Source of the DNA: Chloroflexota bacterium
GTDB lineage: Bacteria; Chloroflexota; Dehalococcoidia; JACPQD01
Assembly (NCBI GenBank): GCA_016190665.1
Contig: JACPQD010000042.1
Span: 1 to 62,062, forward strand
Direction of reading: 5' to 3'
Length of the DNA: 62,062 bases
Within the stretch, counting starts at the first letter, position 1. Each line of letters starts with the position of its first letter. Of this stretch, positions 8,749 to 16,972 are shown one piece after another. The notes below the pieces were generated by a model, which saw only the letters and a list, made by a program, of their open reading frames with translations, was not told the origin of the DNA and searched no databases. A program made the translations under genes and the position numbers.

Positions 8749-10035
8749 ATGAAAGTTCAACGGTCGAGAGAGCTTTTCTCCAGGGCGCAACGATATCTGC
8801 CCGGAGGCGTCGATAGTCCGGTGCGCGCTTTCCGCGCCGTCGGCGGAGAGCCCCTGTTTATCCAAAAGGGACAGGGCTCTCGAATTTGGGATATGGATGG
8901 CAATAGCTACATCGACTATGTCTGCTCGTGGGGGCCGATGGTCCTCGGGCACGCTCATCCAAAGGTCATCTCCGCCGTGAAAAACGCAGCGGAGAGCGGC
9001 ACAAGCTTCGGCGCCCCCACCCAGTTGGAGACAGAGCTAGCAGAGTTGGTGGTATCTACCGTGCCCTCCGTTGAGATGGTGCGCTTCGTAAACTCAGGCA
9101 CCGAAGCTACCATGAGCGCCTTGCGCCTCGCGCGGGCCTTCACCAAACGCGACAAGATCGTTAAGTTCGCTGGCTGCTACCACGGCCACGCTGATGGACT
9201 TCTGGTGAAGGCCGGTTCCGGGGTCGCTACTTTGGCCCTCCCCGACAGCCCTGGCGTCCCGGCATCCTACGCCCAGAATACACTGGTTCTTCCTTACAAC
9301 AATATGCTGGCAGTCAGACAGCTTTTCCAACTACGCGGTCCGGAGATCGCCGCGGTTATTGTGGAGCCGGTAGCCGCCAATATGGGCGTCGTTCCTCCTC
9401 AGCCGGGCGTCTTGGAGACCGTCCGCCGGCTGACCCGCGACCATCATTCTCTCCTCATCTTCGATGAGGTTATTACTGGATTCCGGGTGGCCTACGGCGG
9501 CGCCCAGGCGCTTTACGGCGTTCTGCCCGACCTGACCTGCATGGGCAAGGTCATTGGCGGCGGGCTGCCCGTGGGCGCTTACGGGGGCCGCCGGGAGATC
9601 ATGGAGATGGTGGCGCCTTTGGGGCCGGTCTATCAGGCCGGAACGCTGTCTGGAAACCCCCTGGCCATGAAGGCGGGCATTGAAACACTGCGGCAACTTG
9701 GGGAGCCTGGAGTCTACGAACAGCTAGAACAGAAGGGGAGATTCCTGGAGGATGGCCTGCGCTCGGCAGCGGCCGAAGCAGGCGTGAAGGTCGCCATCAA
9801 TCGAGTCGGCTCCGTACTGACGGTCTTCTTCACCGACCGCGGCGTCAGCGACTGGGACACGGCCTCCGCCGCCGACACAAGGCGCTTCGCCGCCTTCTTC
9901 GGCAAGATGCTGGAGCAAGGAATCTACCTGCCGCCTTCCCAGTTCGAGGCCTGGTTCATTTCACTGGCCCACAGTCGCGAGGATCTGGAAACCACGGTCG
10001 CGGCGGCGCGAAAGGCCCTTGTGGCCTGCGGCTAA
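8749..10035 (+). CDS. hemL: Glutamate-1-semialdehyde 2,1-aminomutase
   Basis: A PLP-dependent class III aminotransferase that converts glutamate-1-semialdehyde to 5-aminolevulinate in the C5 tetrapyrrole pathway. It is 428 residues from the ATG at 8749 (AAGGA upstream); a GTG seven codons earlier is less likely. Diagnostic segments are [30 protein letters not shown], the CYHGHAD motif, [12 protein letters not shown] and the PLP lysine in [17 protein letters not shown], followed by [11 protein letters not shown]. The gene stands alone between its own promoter and a terminator. The siroheme used by the nitrite reductase downstream also derives from this pathway. Confidence 0.95.
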   Translation: MKVQRSRELFSRAQRYLPGGVDSPVRAFRAVGGEPLFIQKGQGSRIWDMDGNSYIDYVCSWGPMVLGHAHPKVISAVKNAAESGTSFGAPTQLETELAELVVSTVPSVEMVRFVNSGTEATMSALRLARAFTKRDKIVKFAGCYHGHADGLLVKAGSGVATLALPDSPGVPASYAQNTLVLPYNNMLAVRQLFQLRGPEIAAVIVEPVAANMGVVPPQPGVLETVRRLTRDHHSLLIFDEVITGFRVAYGGAQALYGVLPDLTCMGKVIGGGLPVGAYGGRREIMEMVAPLGPVYQAGTLSGNPLAMKAGIETLRQLGEPGVYEQLEQKGRFLEDGLRSAAAEAGVKVAINRVGSVLTVFFTDRGVSDWDTASAADTRRFAAFFGKMLEQGIYLPPSQFEAWFISLAHSREDLETTVAAARKALVACG

Positions 10036-10082
10036 GACGCAGCTAGGAGCGCGGAGCGAGAAGCGCGAATCCCCTCCTTGCT

Positions 10083-10133
10083 CCTGGCCTGCTGGCTACC
10101 CACGCCGCTGAGACAGATAGCCAGCAGACCAGG
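10083..10133. terminator. Terminator between convergent hemL and transporter genes
   Basis: Arms 10083-10098 and 10118-10133 pair with a single mismatch over 16 bp. The site lies 48 bp after the hemL stop and 87 bp from the end of the converging transporter gene. Confidence 0.6.
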
Positions 10134-10219
10134 CGCAAGGGGAAGTTATCTGGCAGGTCGGTACCCGGTCGGCTGCGAGCGTGCCCGGCCCACAAGCCAG
10201 CGCCCAAAAGCCCGCGCGA

Positions 10220-11572
10220 CTACGTGTACCGAGCGACCAGCATAACCCAGGATAAGCCCACTACCAGAATCATGGCTGGCAGGGCGTATTTGACGAACTT
10301 GCCCCAGCCGATGGGATGGCCTTCCCTCTCCGCGACGGCGATTCCCACGACGTTTGCCGAAGCGCCTATCGGCGTCGCGTTGCCGCCTATATCAGTGCCG
10401 AGGGATAAAGCCCAGGCCAGAGCCGGCAGGTTTAGTCCCTGTGCCGCAGCGAGTTCCCCCATTATCGGCGTCATGGCAGCAGCTAGAGGTATGTTGTCCA
10501 CCAGAGCTGAAGCAAAAGCGGAGAACCACAAGACTATCGGCAGCACGATGAGGATATTCCCTCCTGACACTTCTCCCACATAGCCGGCCATCTTTTTGAT
10601 CACTCCGGTCTCCTCCAACCCGGCCACGGAGACAAAGAGCCCGACGAAGAAGAGCAGTGTCCGCCAGTCGAGCCTCCTGATGAGGCTCCCGGCGCGATTC
10701 CCAGCTGCCAGGAGAGTCAGCGCAGCGGCGACAACGCCTATCATCGCCACTGATGCGCCGGTGGCAGCATGCGTGACCAGCAAAGCAATGACGACAAAGA
10801 AGACGGCGCCATTGATCGCGAACAGCCGAGGATTGGGGATCGCTTCGCATGGCCTGCATATTGCCGCCACGCCCGTCTTTTCAGCCTCACTTGTGAGGAC
10901 TTTACGGAAGGCCAGATAGAAGAAAACGACAGACAGGAGCATCCCAGCCCAGGCGATGGGACCAGTATTCACAGCAAAGTCCCCGAAGGTGAAGCCGAGG
11001 GCACTGCCTACCACCATGTTTGGCGGGTCGCCGGACATCGTGGCGCTGCCCCCCGTGTTCGCCGCGAAGATCTCCGCGATGATCATGGGTGCCGGGTCGA
11101 ACTTGAGTGCGCGAGATAATTCGACAGTGACCGACGCCATAAACAGCAGCACCGTAATGCTATCGATGAACATGGCCAGGAAACCGGAGAGCACCATGAA
11201 AGCGATGAAGATGGGTGCCACGCGATAGCGTACCAGGCGAGCAGTGAGAAGGCACATCCAGCGAAACAGGCCCGCCTCAGCCAGCCCCTCCACCATGAGC
11301 ATCATCCCGCCAATAAAGACGATTGTCTGCCAGTTCACGCCGTGAGACTGCATACGCTCGTCGCCCGGGAACCAGAATCTCAGCTCGACAAGCTGTCGCA
11401 GGTTCAGCACATCGAAGGCAACGGCTGGGTTTCGAGAAACAGTAATGAGGACGGCCAGTACCAGCGCCCCACCAATCAGGGCGGGGATGTAGCGATGCAC
11501 CTTGCCCGCGATGATGAACGCCAGGGTGGCGAGGAAGATCAGTGTAGCTGAGACCTGCGCCAGCTCTTGCAT
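10220..11572 (-). CDS. ArsB/NhaD-type (ion transporter superfamily) membrane permease
   Basis: A 450-residue integral membrane protein with about 11-12 hydrophobic segments. It shows the two-fold ion transporter layout: GMMLMVEGLAEAGLF, SGFLAMFIDSITVLLF and AANTGGSATMSGDPPNM in the first half, and VDNIPLAAAMTP with GTDIGGNATPIGASANVV in the second. These motifs define the ArsB/NhaD/CitM superfamily, in which members export arsenite, exchange Na+/H+ or move dicarboxylates. No arsenic genes are nearby, so Na+/H+ or organic anion exchange is as likely as arsenite. The ATG at 11572 follows AGGAAG. It runs in the same direction as amt but is separated from it by a strong inverted repeat. Confidence 0.85.
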   Translation of the reverse strand: MQELAQVSATLIFLATLAFIIAGKVHRYIPALIGGALVLAVLITVSRNPAVAFDVLNLRQLVELRFWFPGDERMQSHGVNWQTIVFIGGMMLMVEGLAEAGLFRWMCLLTARLVRYRVAPIFIAFMVLSGFLAMFIDSITVLLFMASVTVELSRALKFDPAPMIIAEIFAANTGGSATMSGDPPNMVVGSALGFTFGDFAVNTGPIAWAGMLLSVVFFYLAFRKVLTSEAEKTGVAAICRPCEAIPNPRLFAINGAVFFVVIALLVTHAATGASVAMIGVVAAALTLLAAGNRAGSLIRRLDWRTLLFFVGLFVSVAGLEETGVIKKMAGYVGEVSGGNILIVLPIVLWFSAFASALVDNIPLAAAMTPIMGELAAAQGLNLPALAWALSLGTDIGGNATPIGASANVVGIAVAEREGHPIGWGKFVKYALPAMILVVGLSWVMLVARYT

Positions 11573-11640
11573 CGATGCGATTCTTCCTTCCCGCAGAGTC
11601 GCCCCCCCTTTATCCCCTGTGAACGGGGGCTTGGAGAGAG

Positions 11641-11682
11641 CCCCCCCTTAGTCCCCCCGTGAACGGGGGGACTAAGGGGGGG
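11641..11682. repeat. Strong inverted repeat (terminator or extragenic palindrome) downstream of amt
   Basis: A perfect 19-bp inverted repeat (11641-11659 and 11664-11682) of C-runs and G-runs around TTAGT, with a 4-nt loop. It lies just after the amt stop. A second C-rich/G-rich palindrome starts near 11608. Similar sequence occurs near 54.3 kb, so this is probably a dispersed repeat that may double as a terminator. Confidence 0.65.
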
Positions 11683-11694
11683 CGGACCGGTTCT

Positions 11695-13206
11695 CTACAC
11701 TGTGGCCTGGGCTTTGCCCGTCCGGGCCGAGGCGGCTATGCCGCCCGTCGCCAACGATTTTGGCTCCACCTCAGCCGGGTAGGCTTCCAGACCGTGCTCG
11801 GGAACGTCGAGACCCTCCAGCTCCTCCTCACGGCTCGCCCTGAGCCCGATGGTCGCCTTTATTATCGAGAACATGATGAAAGCCGTTGCCCCCACCCAAA
11901 CAAAGATCGCTCCAATGTCGACAAGCTGCAGCAGCAACTGGCCCGTCTCGCCCATTATGAGGCCCTTCACACCCTGGTAGGTCCCGTCGGCGAAGATGCC
12001 CACCGCCAGCAAGCCCCAGATGCCCCCGCCGAGATGGACCGGCACAGCGCCGACGGCATCGTCCACCTTAAGCTTGTTCTCAACGAACCAGGCGGTGAAC
12101 ATCATCACTGGGGCAGCGACAGCGCCGATTACCACAGCGGCCCAGGGCGCCACGAAGGCGGAGGGCGCCGTAATGCCCACCAGACCGGCCAGGCACCCGT
12201 TGCAGGCCAGGGTTATGTCCATCTTGCCGGTGCGAGCAAAGCCCCAGTACAGGGCGACGACCGCTCCGGTCACTCCGGCCAGGAAGGTGCTGACCGCGAT
12301 GGCCGAAATGCGCAGGTCAGTGGCGGCCAGGGTGCTGCCCGGGTTGAACCCGAACCAGCCGAGGAAAAGGATGAAGGTCCCCACCACCACGAAGGGAACG
12401 TTGTGGCCCATAATAGCATTCGGCGTTCCGTCCTTATTGAACTTGCCGATCCTCGGGCCTAACATTGCGGCGCCAATGAGCGCGGCCAGCCCGCCGACCA
12501 TGTGGACCACGCCCGAGCCGGCGAAGTCCTTGGCCCCCGTCGCGCCGAGAATCTCCAGGGTGCTCAGCCAGCCACCACCCCATATCCACTTACCGTAGAT
12601 GGGATAGATCAAGGCGCCGATGATAAAGGCGTAGGCCAGATAGGCGGTTATCTTCATTCTTTCCGCCACGGCGCCGGCCACAATCGTACAGGCAGTGGCC
12701 GCGAAGACCATCTGGAAGAACCACATCATCATGGTGGAGACATCATAGGCATCGCCGCTCAAGAAGAAGCCAGAGAAGCCGATGAAGGGATTGCCTTCCT
12801 CCAGGCCTGGGAAGAGCTTGGAGCCGCCGAACATCAGGGCGAAACCGAAGGCCCAAAAGCCCAGGGACGAGATGCAAAAGTCCATGAAGCTTTTGGTCCA
12901 GTAGTTCACCTGGTTCTTGGAGCGGATCAGACCCGCCCCAAGGAAAGCGAACCCGAGCTGCATGAACCAGACGAGAAAGCCCGTGATCAGCGTCCAGGCC
13001 ATGTTCACGGCCATGGTCGGGGTTTCCTTAAGGGTGTCCGTCCCCGTGGGGTCGCCAGCATGAGCGATCAAGGGCCCCCCCCAGAAGGCGATTAACAAAA
13101 GGGCAAACATGACGCCAACCCTCGCAATGCGCCCCCGTGCCGTCGAGCTACTGAAGATGCGCCCCATCAAGCCTGATGGGTCCGACAAGGAACGAAGGAA
13201 CCTCAT
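11695..13206 (-). CDS. amt: Ammonium transporter (Amt/MEP/Rh family)
   Basis: A 503-residue ammonium channel in the cytoplasmic membrane. An N-terminal signal-like segment is followed by about 11 membrane helices. Typical segments are FCISSLGFWAFGFAL, WFFQMVFAATACTIVAGAVAERMK, the first pore His in GSGVVHMVGG and the second in AVPVHLGGGIWG. The last about 50 residues form a longer cytoplasmic tail than usual. The start at 13206 has AAGGAGG 7 nt upstream. It follows a 38-residue membrane peptide in the same transcript, and the unit is preceded by a six-box operator array, so it is probably induced by nitrogen limitation through the linked GlnR-like regulator. P-II proteins are its usual regulators, and two NifI-type ones are encoded upstream. 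Confidence 0.95.
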   Translation of the reverse strand: MRFLRSLSDPSGLMGRIFSSSTARGRIARVGVMFALLLIAFWGGPLIAHAGDPTGTDTLKETPTMAVNMAWTLITGFLVWFMQLGFAFLGAGLIRSKNQVNYWTKSFMDFCISSLGFWAFGFALMFGGSKLFPGLEEGNPFIGFSGFFLSGDAYDVSTMMMWFFQMVFAATACTIVAGAVAERMKITAYLAYAFIIGALIYPIYGKWIWGGGWLSTLEILGATGAKDFAGSGVVHMVGGLAALIGAAMLGPRIGKFNKDGTPNAIMGHNVPFVVVGTFILFLGWFGFNPGSTLAATDLRISAIAVSTFLAGVTGAVVALYWGFARTGKMDITLACNGCLAGLVGITAPSAFVAPWAAVVIGAVAAPVMMFTAWFVENKLKVDDAVGAVPVHLGGGIWGLLAVGIFADGTYQGVKGLIMGETGQLLLQLVDIGAIFVWVGATAFIMFSIIKATIGLRASREEELEGLDVPEHGLEAYPAEVEPKSLATGGIAASARTGKAQATV

Positions 13207-13226
13207 TTCAAACCTCCTTAAGAATG

Positions 13227-13247
13227 GCCCCGATTCTTCATCGGGGC
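13227..13247 (-). other. Intercistronic RNA hairpin before amt
   Basis: An 8-bp perfect stem (GCCCCGAT/ATCGGGGC) with a 5-nt loop lies between the small membrane gene and the amt ribosome binding site. It may set differential expression by blocking exonucleases or attenuating transcription. There is no U-tract. Confidence 0.45.
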
Positions 13248-13276
13248 GCCTGCTGAGGTAGAAGACAAGGACCGGT

Positions 13277-13393
13277 TTAGTCGTCTTCTTCTGCCTTTAG
13301 AGCGTGCTTCCTCTTGATCAACGTCGGGGCGATCACCCACGCGGTGAAGAGCCCCACGAAGACCACAGCGGCTAGAATCGCTTCCGATGGCAT
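13277..13393 (-). CDS. 38-residue single-span membrane peptide ahead of amt
   Basis: The frame starts at the ATG at 13393 with an excellent AGGAGGAGG ribosome binding site and ends at 13277. The sequence MPSEAILAAVVFVGLF continues through TAWVIAP to a basic segment (KRKH) and an acidic end (EEDD). It has one hydrophobic helix (about residues 5-23) with a positively charged exit, suggesting an N-out/C-in topology. It lies about 70 bp upstream of amt, after the operator array and in the same direction, so it is the first gene of the amt transcript. It could be an accessory subunit that modulates the channel. I know no named family, and the function is inferred only from context. Confidence 0.7.
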   Translation of the reverse strand: MPSEAILAAVVFVGLFTAWVIAPTLIKRKHALKAEEDD

Positions 13394-13466
13394 CTTTCCC
13401 TCCTCCTTGCTTTTTTGCCTGGGTGATGGTCCCCGGCAGCCTATGTGTATATCCTACAGTCGCTTT

Positions 13467-13526
13467 GTTGCCAGCAAATTTCCGTCAGGTTAAGTTATTG
13501 TTGCTCTGGCGTTAAGATCATGTTAC
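13467..13526 (-). promoter_or_regulatory. Operator array A: six pentamer half-sites at 11-bp spacing before the membrane peptide-amt genes
   Basis: Read on the plus strand, half-sites begin at 13467 (GTTGC), 13478 (ATTTC), 13489 (GTTAA), 13500 (GTTGC), 13511 (GTTAA) and 13522 (GTTAC), each exactly 11 bp apart. On the transcribed strand this is the GTAAC/GAAAC-type pattern with six-base gaps known for GlnR boxes of actinobacteria. A candidate -10 (TATACA, 13446-13451) lies just downstream, so the array sits where a transcription activator would contact RNA polymerase. Confidence 0.8.
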
Positions 13527-13570
13527 GAGGAGGTCAGTCTGGCTGGTCTTGGGTCCGACGCGCTGCAAGA

Positions 13571-13888
13571 TCACGTCTGTTTTTCGCCCGTCCTGATGGT
13601 GTAGACCTCATCAACGGTGGATACGAAGATCTTGCCATCTCCGGGGTTACCGCTGAAAGCGGATTTTTCAATAGTCCGCCTAGCTTCCTCCGTCCTGTCG
13701 TCAGGGACGACTACCATTAGGAGGCACTTGGCGAGTGCGTCGTAGACCTGGTCTCCCAGTTGAATACCCTGCTGTCTGCCACGCCCTACCACCTCCCATT
13801 TGGTCAACGCTGGGAACCCCGCCTTGGCCAAGGCAGTAGTAACCATCGGCTCTTTGTCCGGTCTGATTATGGCCCGAATCATTTTCAT
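13571..13888 (-). CDS. nifI1: NifI1-type P-II regulatory protein
   Basis: A 105-residue P-II family protein from the ATG at 13888 (AGGAG 7 nt upstream, overlapping the end of nirA). It starts MKMIRAIIRPDKEP and contains GFPALTK, a short T-loop region VVGRGRQQGIQLGDQVYD and the C-terminal GDGKIFVSTVDEVYTIRTGE. This pattern matches NifI1 (GlnB-like protein of the nifH-I1-I2-D-K operons) rather than GlnB/GlnK, whose T-loop carries the uridylylated Tyr. NifI1/NifI2 complexes sense 2-oxoglutarate and ATP and switch nitrogenase off when ammonium is present. Here no nitrogenase follows; the gene sits after nirA and before the amt unit, so nitrite reductase or Amt is the likely target. Confidence 0.88.
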   Translation of the reverse strand: MKMIRAIIRPDKEPMVTTALAKAGFPALTKWEVVGRGRQQGIQLGDQVYDALAKCLLMVVVPDDRTEEARRTIEKSAFSGNPGDGKIFVSTVDEVYTIRTGEKQT

Positions 13889-13899
13889 ATATTGACTCC

Positions 13900-15471
13900 T
13901 CAACGCAGGTCAGGCGCCGATAATGCGGGGACCATTAAGACACGCTTTTCTCCGATACGTGGCCGTCTGACCTTCTCTAAGACATCCAGGTTCTCCAGAA
14001 CCGAGGGAACGACGTCGTTTAGCAAGGACACCGGCAAGAGCTCTACAATTCGTTCACCGGGTTTAGGGTCGATACCGCTCCGGCCTCCTACGAAGATGCT
14101 GACTGCTTCCGTGACCTCTCCGTTTAGCTGGGTCTTCACGCCCTGGAAACCTATATCGGCCGCCTGGTGATTACCGCAACCCGCTGAGCAGCCAGACCAG
14201 TGCATGGTAACTGGTCGAGCGAGGGGAAATCGTCGGGCCATTTCCTCTGCCAAACGCAGACCGATGTCTTTAGTTTCGATTTGCGCTAGCTTGCAGTAAT
14301 CTGTCCCCGTGCAGGTGACCAGTCCTCTCAGAAAGGGATGAGGGTTGGGCGAGAAGTGGCGGAGGATGGGTTCGGAGAGAAGCCGGGAAAGCCTTACTTC
14401 CGGCACGTTGACCAGTATCACGTTCTGGTCGGTGGTAAACCTCAAGTGACCGCTGCCATAGCGTTCCGCCAGATACGCCAGTTCATCAACTTGATCGCAG
14501 GAGAGGCGTCCGGCGGGAACGCAAAGACCTACGGAGACCATTCCGGATTGCTTCTGGGGATGAATGCCCAGGTGTTCTGTTCTGCCGGGGAAACGGGCGT
14601 CTCGCTGAGCCTTTTCGAAGACCCTACCGTAACGTTCTTGTAGGACATCTCTAAAACGCTCAATTCCCCATTCCTCGATAAGAAAGAAAAGACGGCTCCG
14701 TGTGCGCTGGGCCCGGAAGCCTTCATCACGAAAGAGCGCGACCACCTGGGCAGCCAGTCGGGCGGCTTCTCGAGGCTCCACGAAGACATCCAGCGATTGC
14801 GCTATTTTCATTCCACCGGAACCCATCTTACCTCCCACCGCCACATTGAATCCCGGAGCGCCATCGGTTTCTCTTAGCGCGGGCGTCATGGCCAAATCTT
14901 GAGTCTCCGCATGGATACAATTCTCGGTGCAGCCGGTAATGCCCACGTTAAACTTGCGGGGTAAGTTCGAGAAGACTCCGTTACCAAGGAACATGCGCGT
15001 GAATTCGGCGCCCACTAGCGAGGCGTCAAATAATTCCTTACTGGAAAGCCCTGCCAGGGGACAACAGATAATATTTCTCACATTGTCCATGCCGGTCTGC
15101 AGACTGGTCAGATTGACTCCCCGTAGCGCCTCCAATATCTGAGATACGTCCCGCATTTTAACAGCGCGTAACTCTATCTGCTGGCGGGTGGTGAGATCCA
15201 ATATGCCGTTGCCAAGCCGACGGGATAGAGTGGCGAGCAAGTGGAGTTGGGCTGCAGAGACCTGGCCATTCGTGATACGGATACGCATCATAAATTGTCC
15301 CGGGGTGGGTTTACAGAAGAATGTGCCTATCCATTTGAGCCTCTCCCTATCACCAGGATCAAGGGTTTCCCATCCGTCATGACGCTCCGCCAGTTCCCGG
15401 ATGTCCTGGATGATAGCCAGCCCGTCTTTTTCTTTTTTATATGTTTCAATAGGGTTGTTCCACATTTCCAT
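13900..15471 (-). CDS. nirA: Ferredoxin-nitrite reductase (siroheme, 4Fe-4S)
   Basis: A 523-residue protein reducing nitrite to ammonium in the cytoplasm with electrons from ferredoxin. Two ferredoxin-like/siroheme repeats are present: CKPTPGQFMMRIRI and DLTTRQQIELR in the first, LRFTTDQNVILVN in the second. Siroheme-cluster ligands appear as CTGTDYC and CSAGC, the classic C-X5-C...C-X3-C. The match to NirA (SLQTGMDNVRNI, FSNLPRKFNV) is better than to sulfite reductase. The start is ATG 15471 (or 15465), overlapping nifI2 by about 26 nt, so translation is coupled. It lies between nifI2 and nifI1, suggesting direct P-II-type control of the enzyme. No nitrate reductase or nitrate/nitrite transporter is in view. 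Confidence 0.9.
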   Translation of the reverse strand: MEMWNNPIETYKKEKDGLAIIQDIRELAERHDGWETLDPGDRERLKWIGTFFCKPTPGQFMMRIRITNGQVSAAQLHLLATLSRRLGNGILDLTTRQQIELRAVKMRDVSQILEALRGVNLTSLQTGMDNVRNIICCPLAGLSSKELFDASLVGAEFTRMFLGNGVFSNLPRKFNVGITGCTENCIHAETQDLAMTPALRETDGAPGFNVAVGGKMGSGGMKIAQSLDVFVEPREAARLAAQVVALFRDEGFRAQRTRSRLFFLIEEWGIERFRDVLQERYGRVFEKAQRDARFPGRTEHLGIHPQKQSGMVSVGLCVPAGRLSCDQVDELAYLAERYGSGHLRFTTDQNVILVNVPEVRLSRLLSEPILRHFSPNPHPFLRGLVTCTGTDYCKLAQIETKDIGLRLAEEMARRFPLARPVTMHWSGCSAGCGNHQAADIGFQGVKTQLNGEVTEAVSIFVGGRSGIDPKPGERIVELLPVSLLNDVVPSVLENLDVLEKVRRPRIGEKRVLMVPALSAPDLR

Positions 15472-15781
15472 GTACGCCGTCCACGTGGCAAACGAAGATT
15501 TTGCCGTCGCCATAAGAAGAAGTACGGTTGGTGCGCATGATGGCCTCAACTAAGATACCCACTTTTTCTTCCGGGATAAGCCAGGTGAGCATTCGCTTGG
15601 GCAAGAACTGGACAATCTCTTCGGACTGCTGTCCCGGTACTGGTCTCAGATAGCGCAGCCCACCTTCTCGTCCTCGGCCCAGTACCCGCTGATCTACAAT
15701 CTCTTCTATTCCAAGCTCCATCACGGCCTCGATGGTCGGAAGATGTTTCTCCGGCCTGATAATGGCAATTATCTCTTTCAT
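15446..15781 (-). CDS. nifI2: NifI2-type P-II regulatory protein
   Basis: A 111-residue P-II protein from the ATG at 15781; the longer frame to 15832 adds unrelated residues. It begins MKEIIAIIRPEKHLPTIEAV and has VLGRGREGGLRY, a longer T-loop region and FLPKRMLTWLIPEEKV, then GDGKIFVCHVDGV. The FLPKR segment and long loop are NifI2 features. The C-terminus is shortened: the usual IRVRTGE tail is replaced by VHGNVEQPY where the gene overlaps nirA. NifI2 partners NifI1 in a 2-oxoglutarate-responsive complex. The order nifH remnant-nifI2-nirA-nifI1 is unlike the canonical nifH-nifI1-nifI2-nifDK order. Confidence 0.87.
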   Translation of the reverse strand: MKEIIAIIRPEKHLPTIEAVMELGIEEIVDQRVLGRGREGGLRYLRPVPGQQSEEIVQFLPKRMLTWLIPEEKVGILVEAIMRTNRTSSYGDGKIFVCHVDGVHGNVEQPY

Positions 15782-15850
15782 CTGCACATCCTGAGCAAGC
15801 GCCCTCTGCCTGGCTTCGCTAGACCAAAGCAAGTGATCGACCTCGTCTTG

Positions 15851-16054
<204 letters not shown>

Positions 16055-16067
16055 TTACTAGCGTTTT

Positions 16068-16127
16068 GTTGCCGTCCTGTTTCCTTTGGGTTAAGTTCCA
16101 ATTCCATTGGCGTTAAGATATCGTTAC
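16068..16127 (-). promoter_or_regulatory. Operator array B: six half-sites at 11-bp spacing before nifH'-nifI2-nirA-nifI1
   Basis: Plus-strand half-sites begin at 16068 (GTTGC), 16079 (GTTTC), 16090 (GTTAA), 16101 (ATTCC), 16112 (GTTAA) and 16123 (GTTAC), exactly 11 bp apart. Five of the six match the corresponding column of array A apart from an A/G change, although the bases between are mostly different. A -10 candidate TATAAG (16043-16048, minus strand) lies 20 bp downstream. The array fills the space between the regulator stop and the nifH remnant start. Confidence 0.8.
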
Positions 16128-16138
16128 ATACCGAGTTG

Positions 16139-16807
16139 TCACCCCGCTGGTTTGAATTTATATCCTACGTTCCTCACGGTGACAATGAACGTGTTTTGCT
16201 GGTCTTCAATCTTGCTTCTCAGCCTCCTGATATGTACGTCCACCGTCCTGTCCCCGCCGTAGTATTGATCGCCCCACAGCTTGCTCAACAGCACCTGCCT
16301 GGTGAGAACTCTACCTTTATGGCTGGCCAGCAACCGGAGCAACTCGTATTCCTTGAAAGTGAGAGGCACGACAGATCCCCCGACGGACACCTCACATTTC
16401 GCGGTATCTATTACCAAGTCGCCGGACTGGATGACTTCGTGTTCCTCCAGGGCGGTCGCATTTCGCAAGATTCGCTTGACCCTCAACGAGACCTCGATAG
16501 GGTCCCCGGGCGCGACCACAAAATCATCGATCGAAGGAATGGAGTCTAAAGCCGGGATGGCATCTCTCGGAAGTAAGACGATAATGGGAAGGCACCAGCG
16601 CTGCCTAATGGTCTGGGATAGACGCCCTATCTCCGAGCCAGACCCCATACCGTACAAGAGCACCAAGTCCATGGCTCTTTCGCCAAGCTTCTCGACTGCG
16701 CTTTCCAGATCGGGAACGACGGCGCACGCCAGGCCACTTTTGGCCAGCTCCGAGCTGAGTTTGCTTGCCCGCTCCAACGTCCGAGATATGATCAGCAGGT
16801 TGATCAA
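16139..16807 (-). CDS. OmpR-family atypical response regulator, GlnR-like nitrogen regulator
   Basis: A 222-residue protein from TTG at 16807 (GAGG 9 nt upstream), which places the first receiver strand INLLIISRT at the N-terminus; a TTG at 16849 is the alternative. The receiver domain is degenerate: the acidic pair is replaced by SR, and the phospho-acceptor position in DLVLLYGMG is Tyr instead of Asp. The C-terminal winged helix is well kept (LTFKEYELLRLLASHKGRVLTRQ, RTVDVHIRRLRSKIE, VRNVGYKF). No histidine kinase is adjacent. Orphan OmpR proteins without normal phosphorylation, such as actinobacterial GlnR, control nitrogen assimilation, and GlnR-like boxes lie upstream of this gene and of both nitrogen transcripts. 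The function is therefore a well-supported inference. Confidence 0.85.
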   Translation of the reverse strand: MINLLIISRTLERASKLSSELAKSGLACAVVPDLESAVEKLGERAMDLVLLYGMGSGSEIGRLSQTIRQRWCLPIIVLLPRDAIPALDSIPSIDDFVVAPGDPIEVSLRVKRILRNATALEEHEVIQSGDLVIDTAKCEVSVGGSVVPLTFKEYELLRLLASHKGRVLTRQVLLSKLWGDQYYGGDRTVDVHIRRLRSKIEDQQNTFIVTVRNVGYKFKPAG

Positions 16808-16867
16808 ACCAGTCTTCCTCAAATATTCGCCGACTACGGCCCTCTGCAAAGATGCTACGCGAGACGT

Positions 16868-16927
16868 GTTGCTGTCTTATTTCAGCCACGTTACGTTATC
16901 GTTGCCATAAGATTAAGGCCAGATTAC
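16868..16927 (-). promoter_or_regulatory. Operator array C: six half-sites at 11-bp spacing before the regulator gene
   Basis: Plus-strand half-sites begin at 16868 (GTTGC), 16879 (ATTTC), 16890 (GTTAC), 16901 (GTTGC), 16912 (ATTAA) and 16923 (ATTAC), exactly 11 bp apart and matching arrays A and B column by column. The position 60-120 bp upstream of the TTG start implies autoregulation. The divergent HAD gene begins about 290 bp away. Confidence 0.75.
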
Positions 16928-16972
16928 AGGGAGCGACACTGGCGCAATCTACGGGTGAGGCGGCCAGCAAGT

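Noticed and set aside
11573..11694. Riboswitch or small RNA between the transporter and amt
   Set aside because: The structure is explained by simple C-run/G-run palindromes also found elsewhere in the window.
16605..16889. Open frame overlapping the start of the regulator
   Set aside because: It overlaps the receiver domain in another frame and covers part of operator array C; no family signature.
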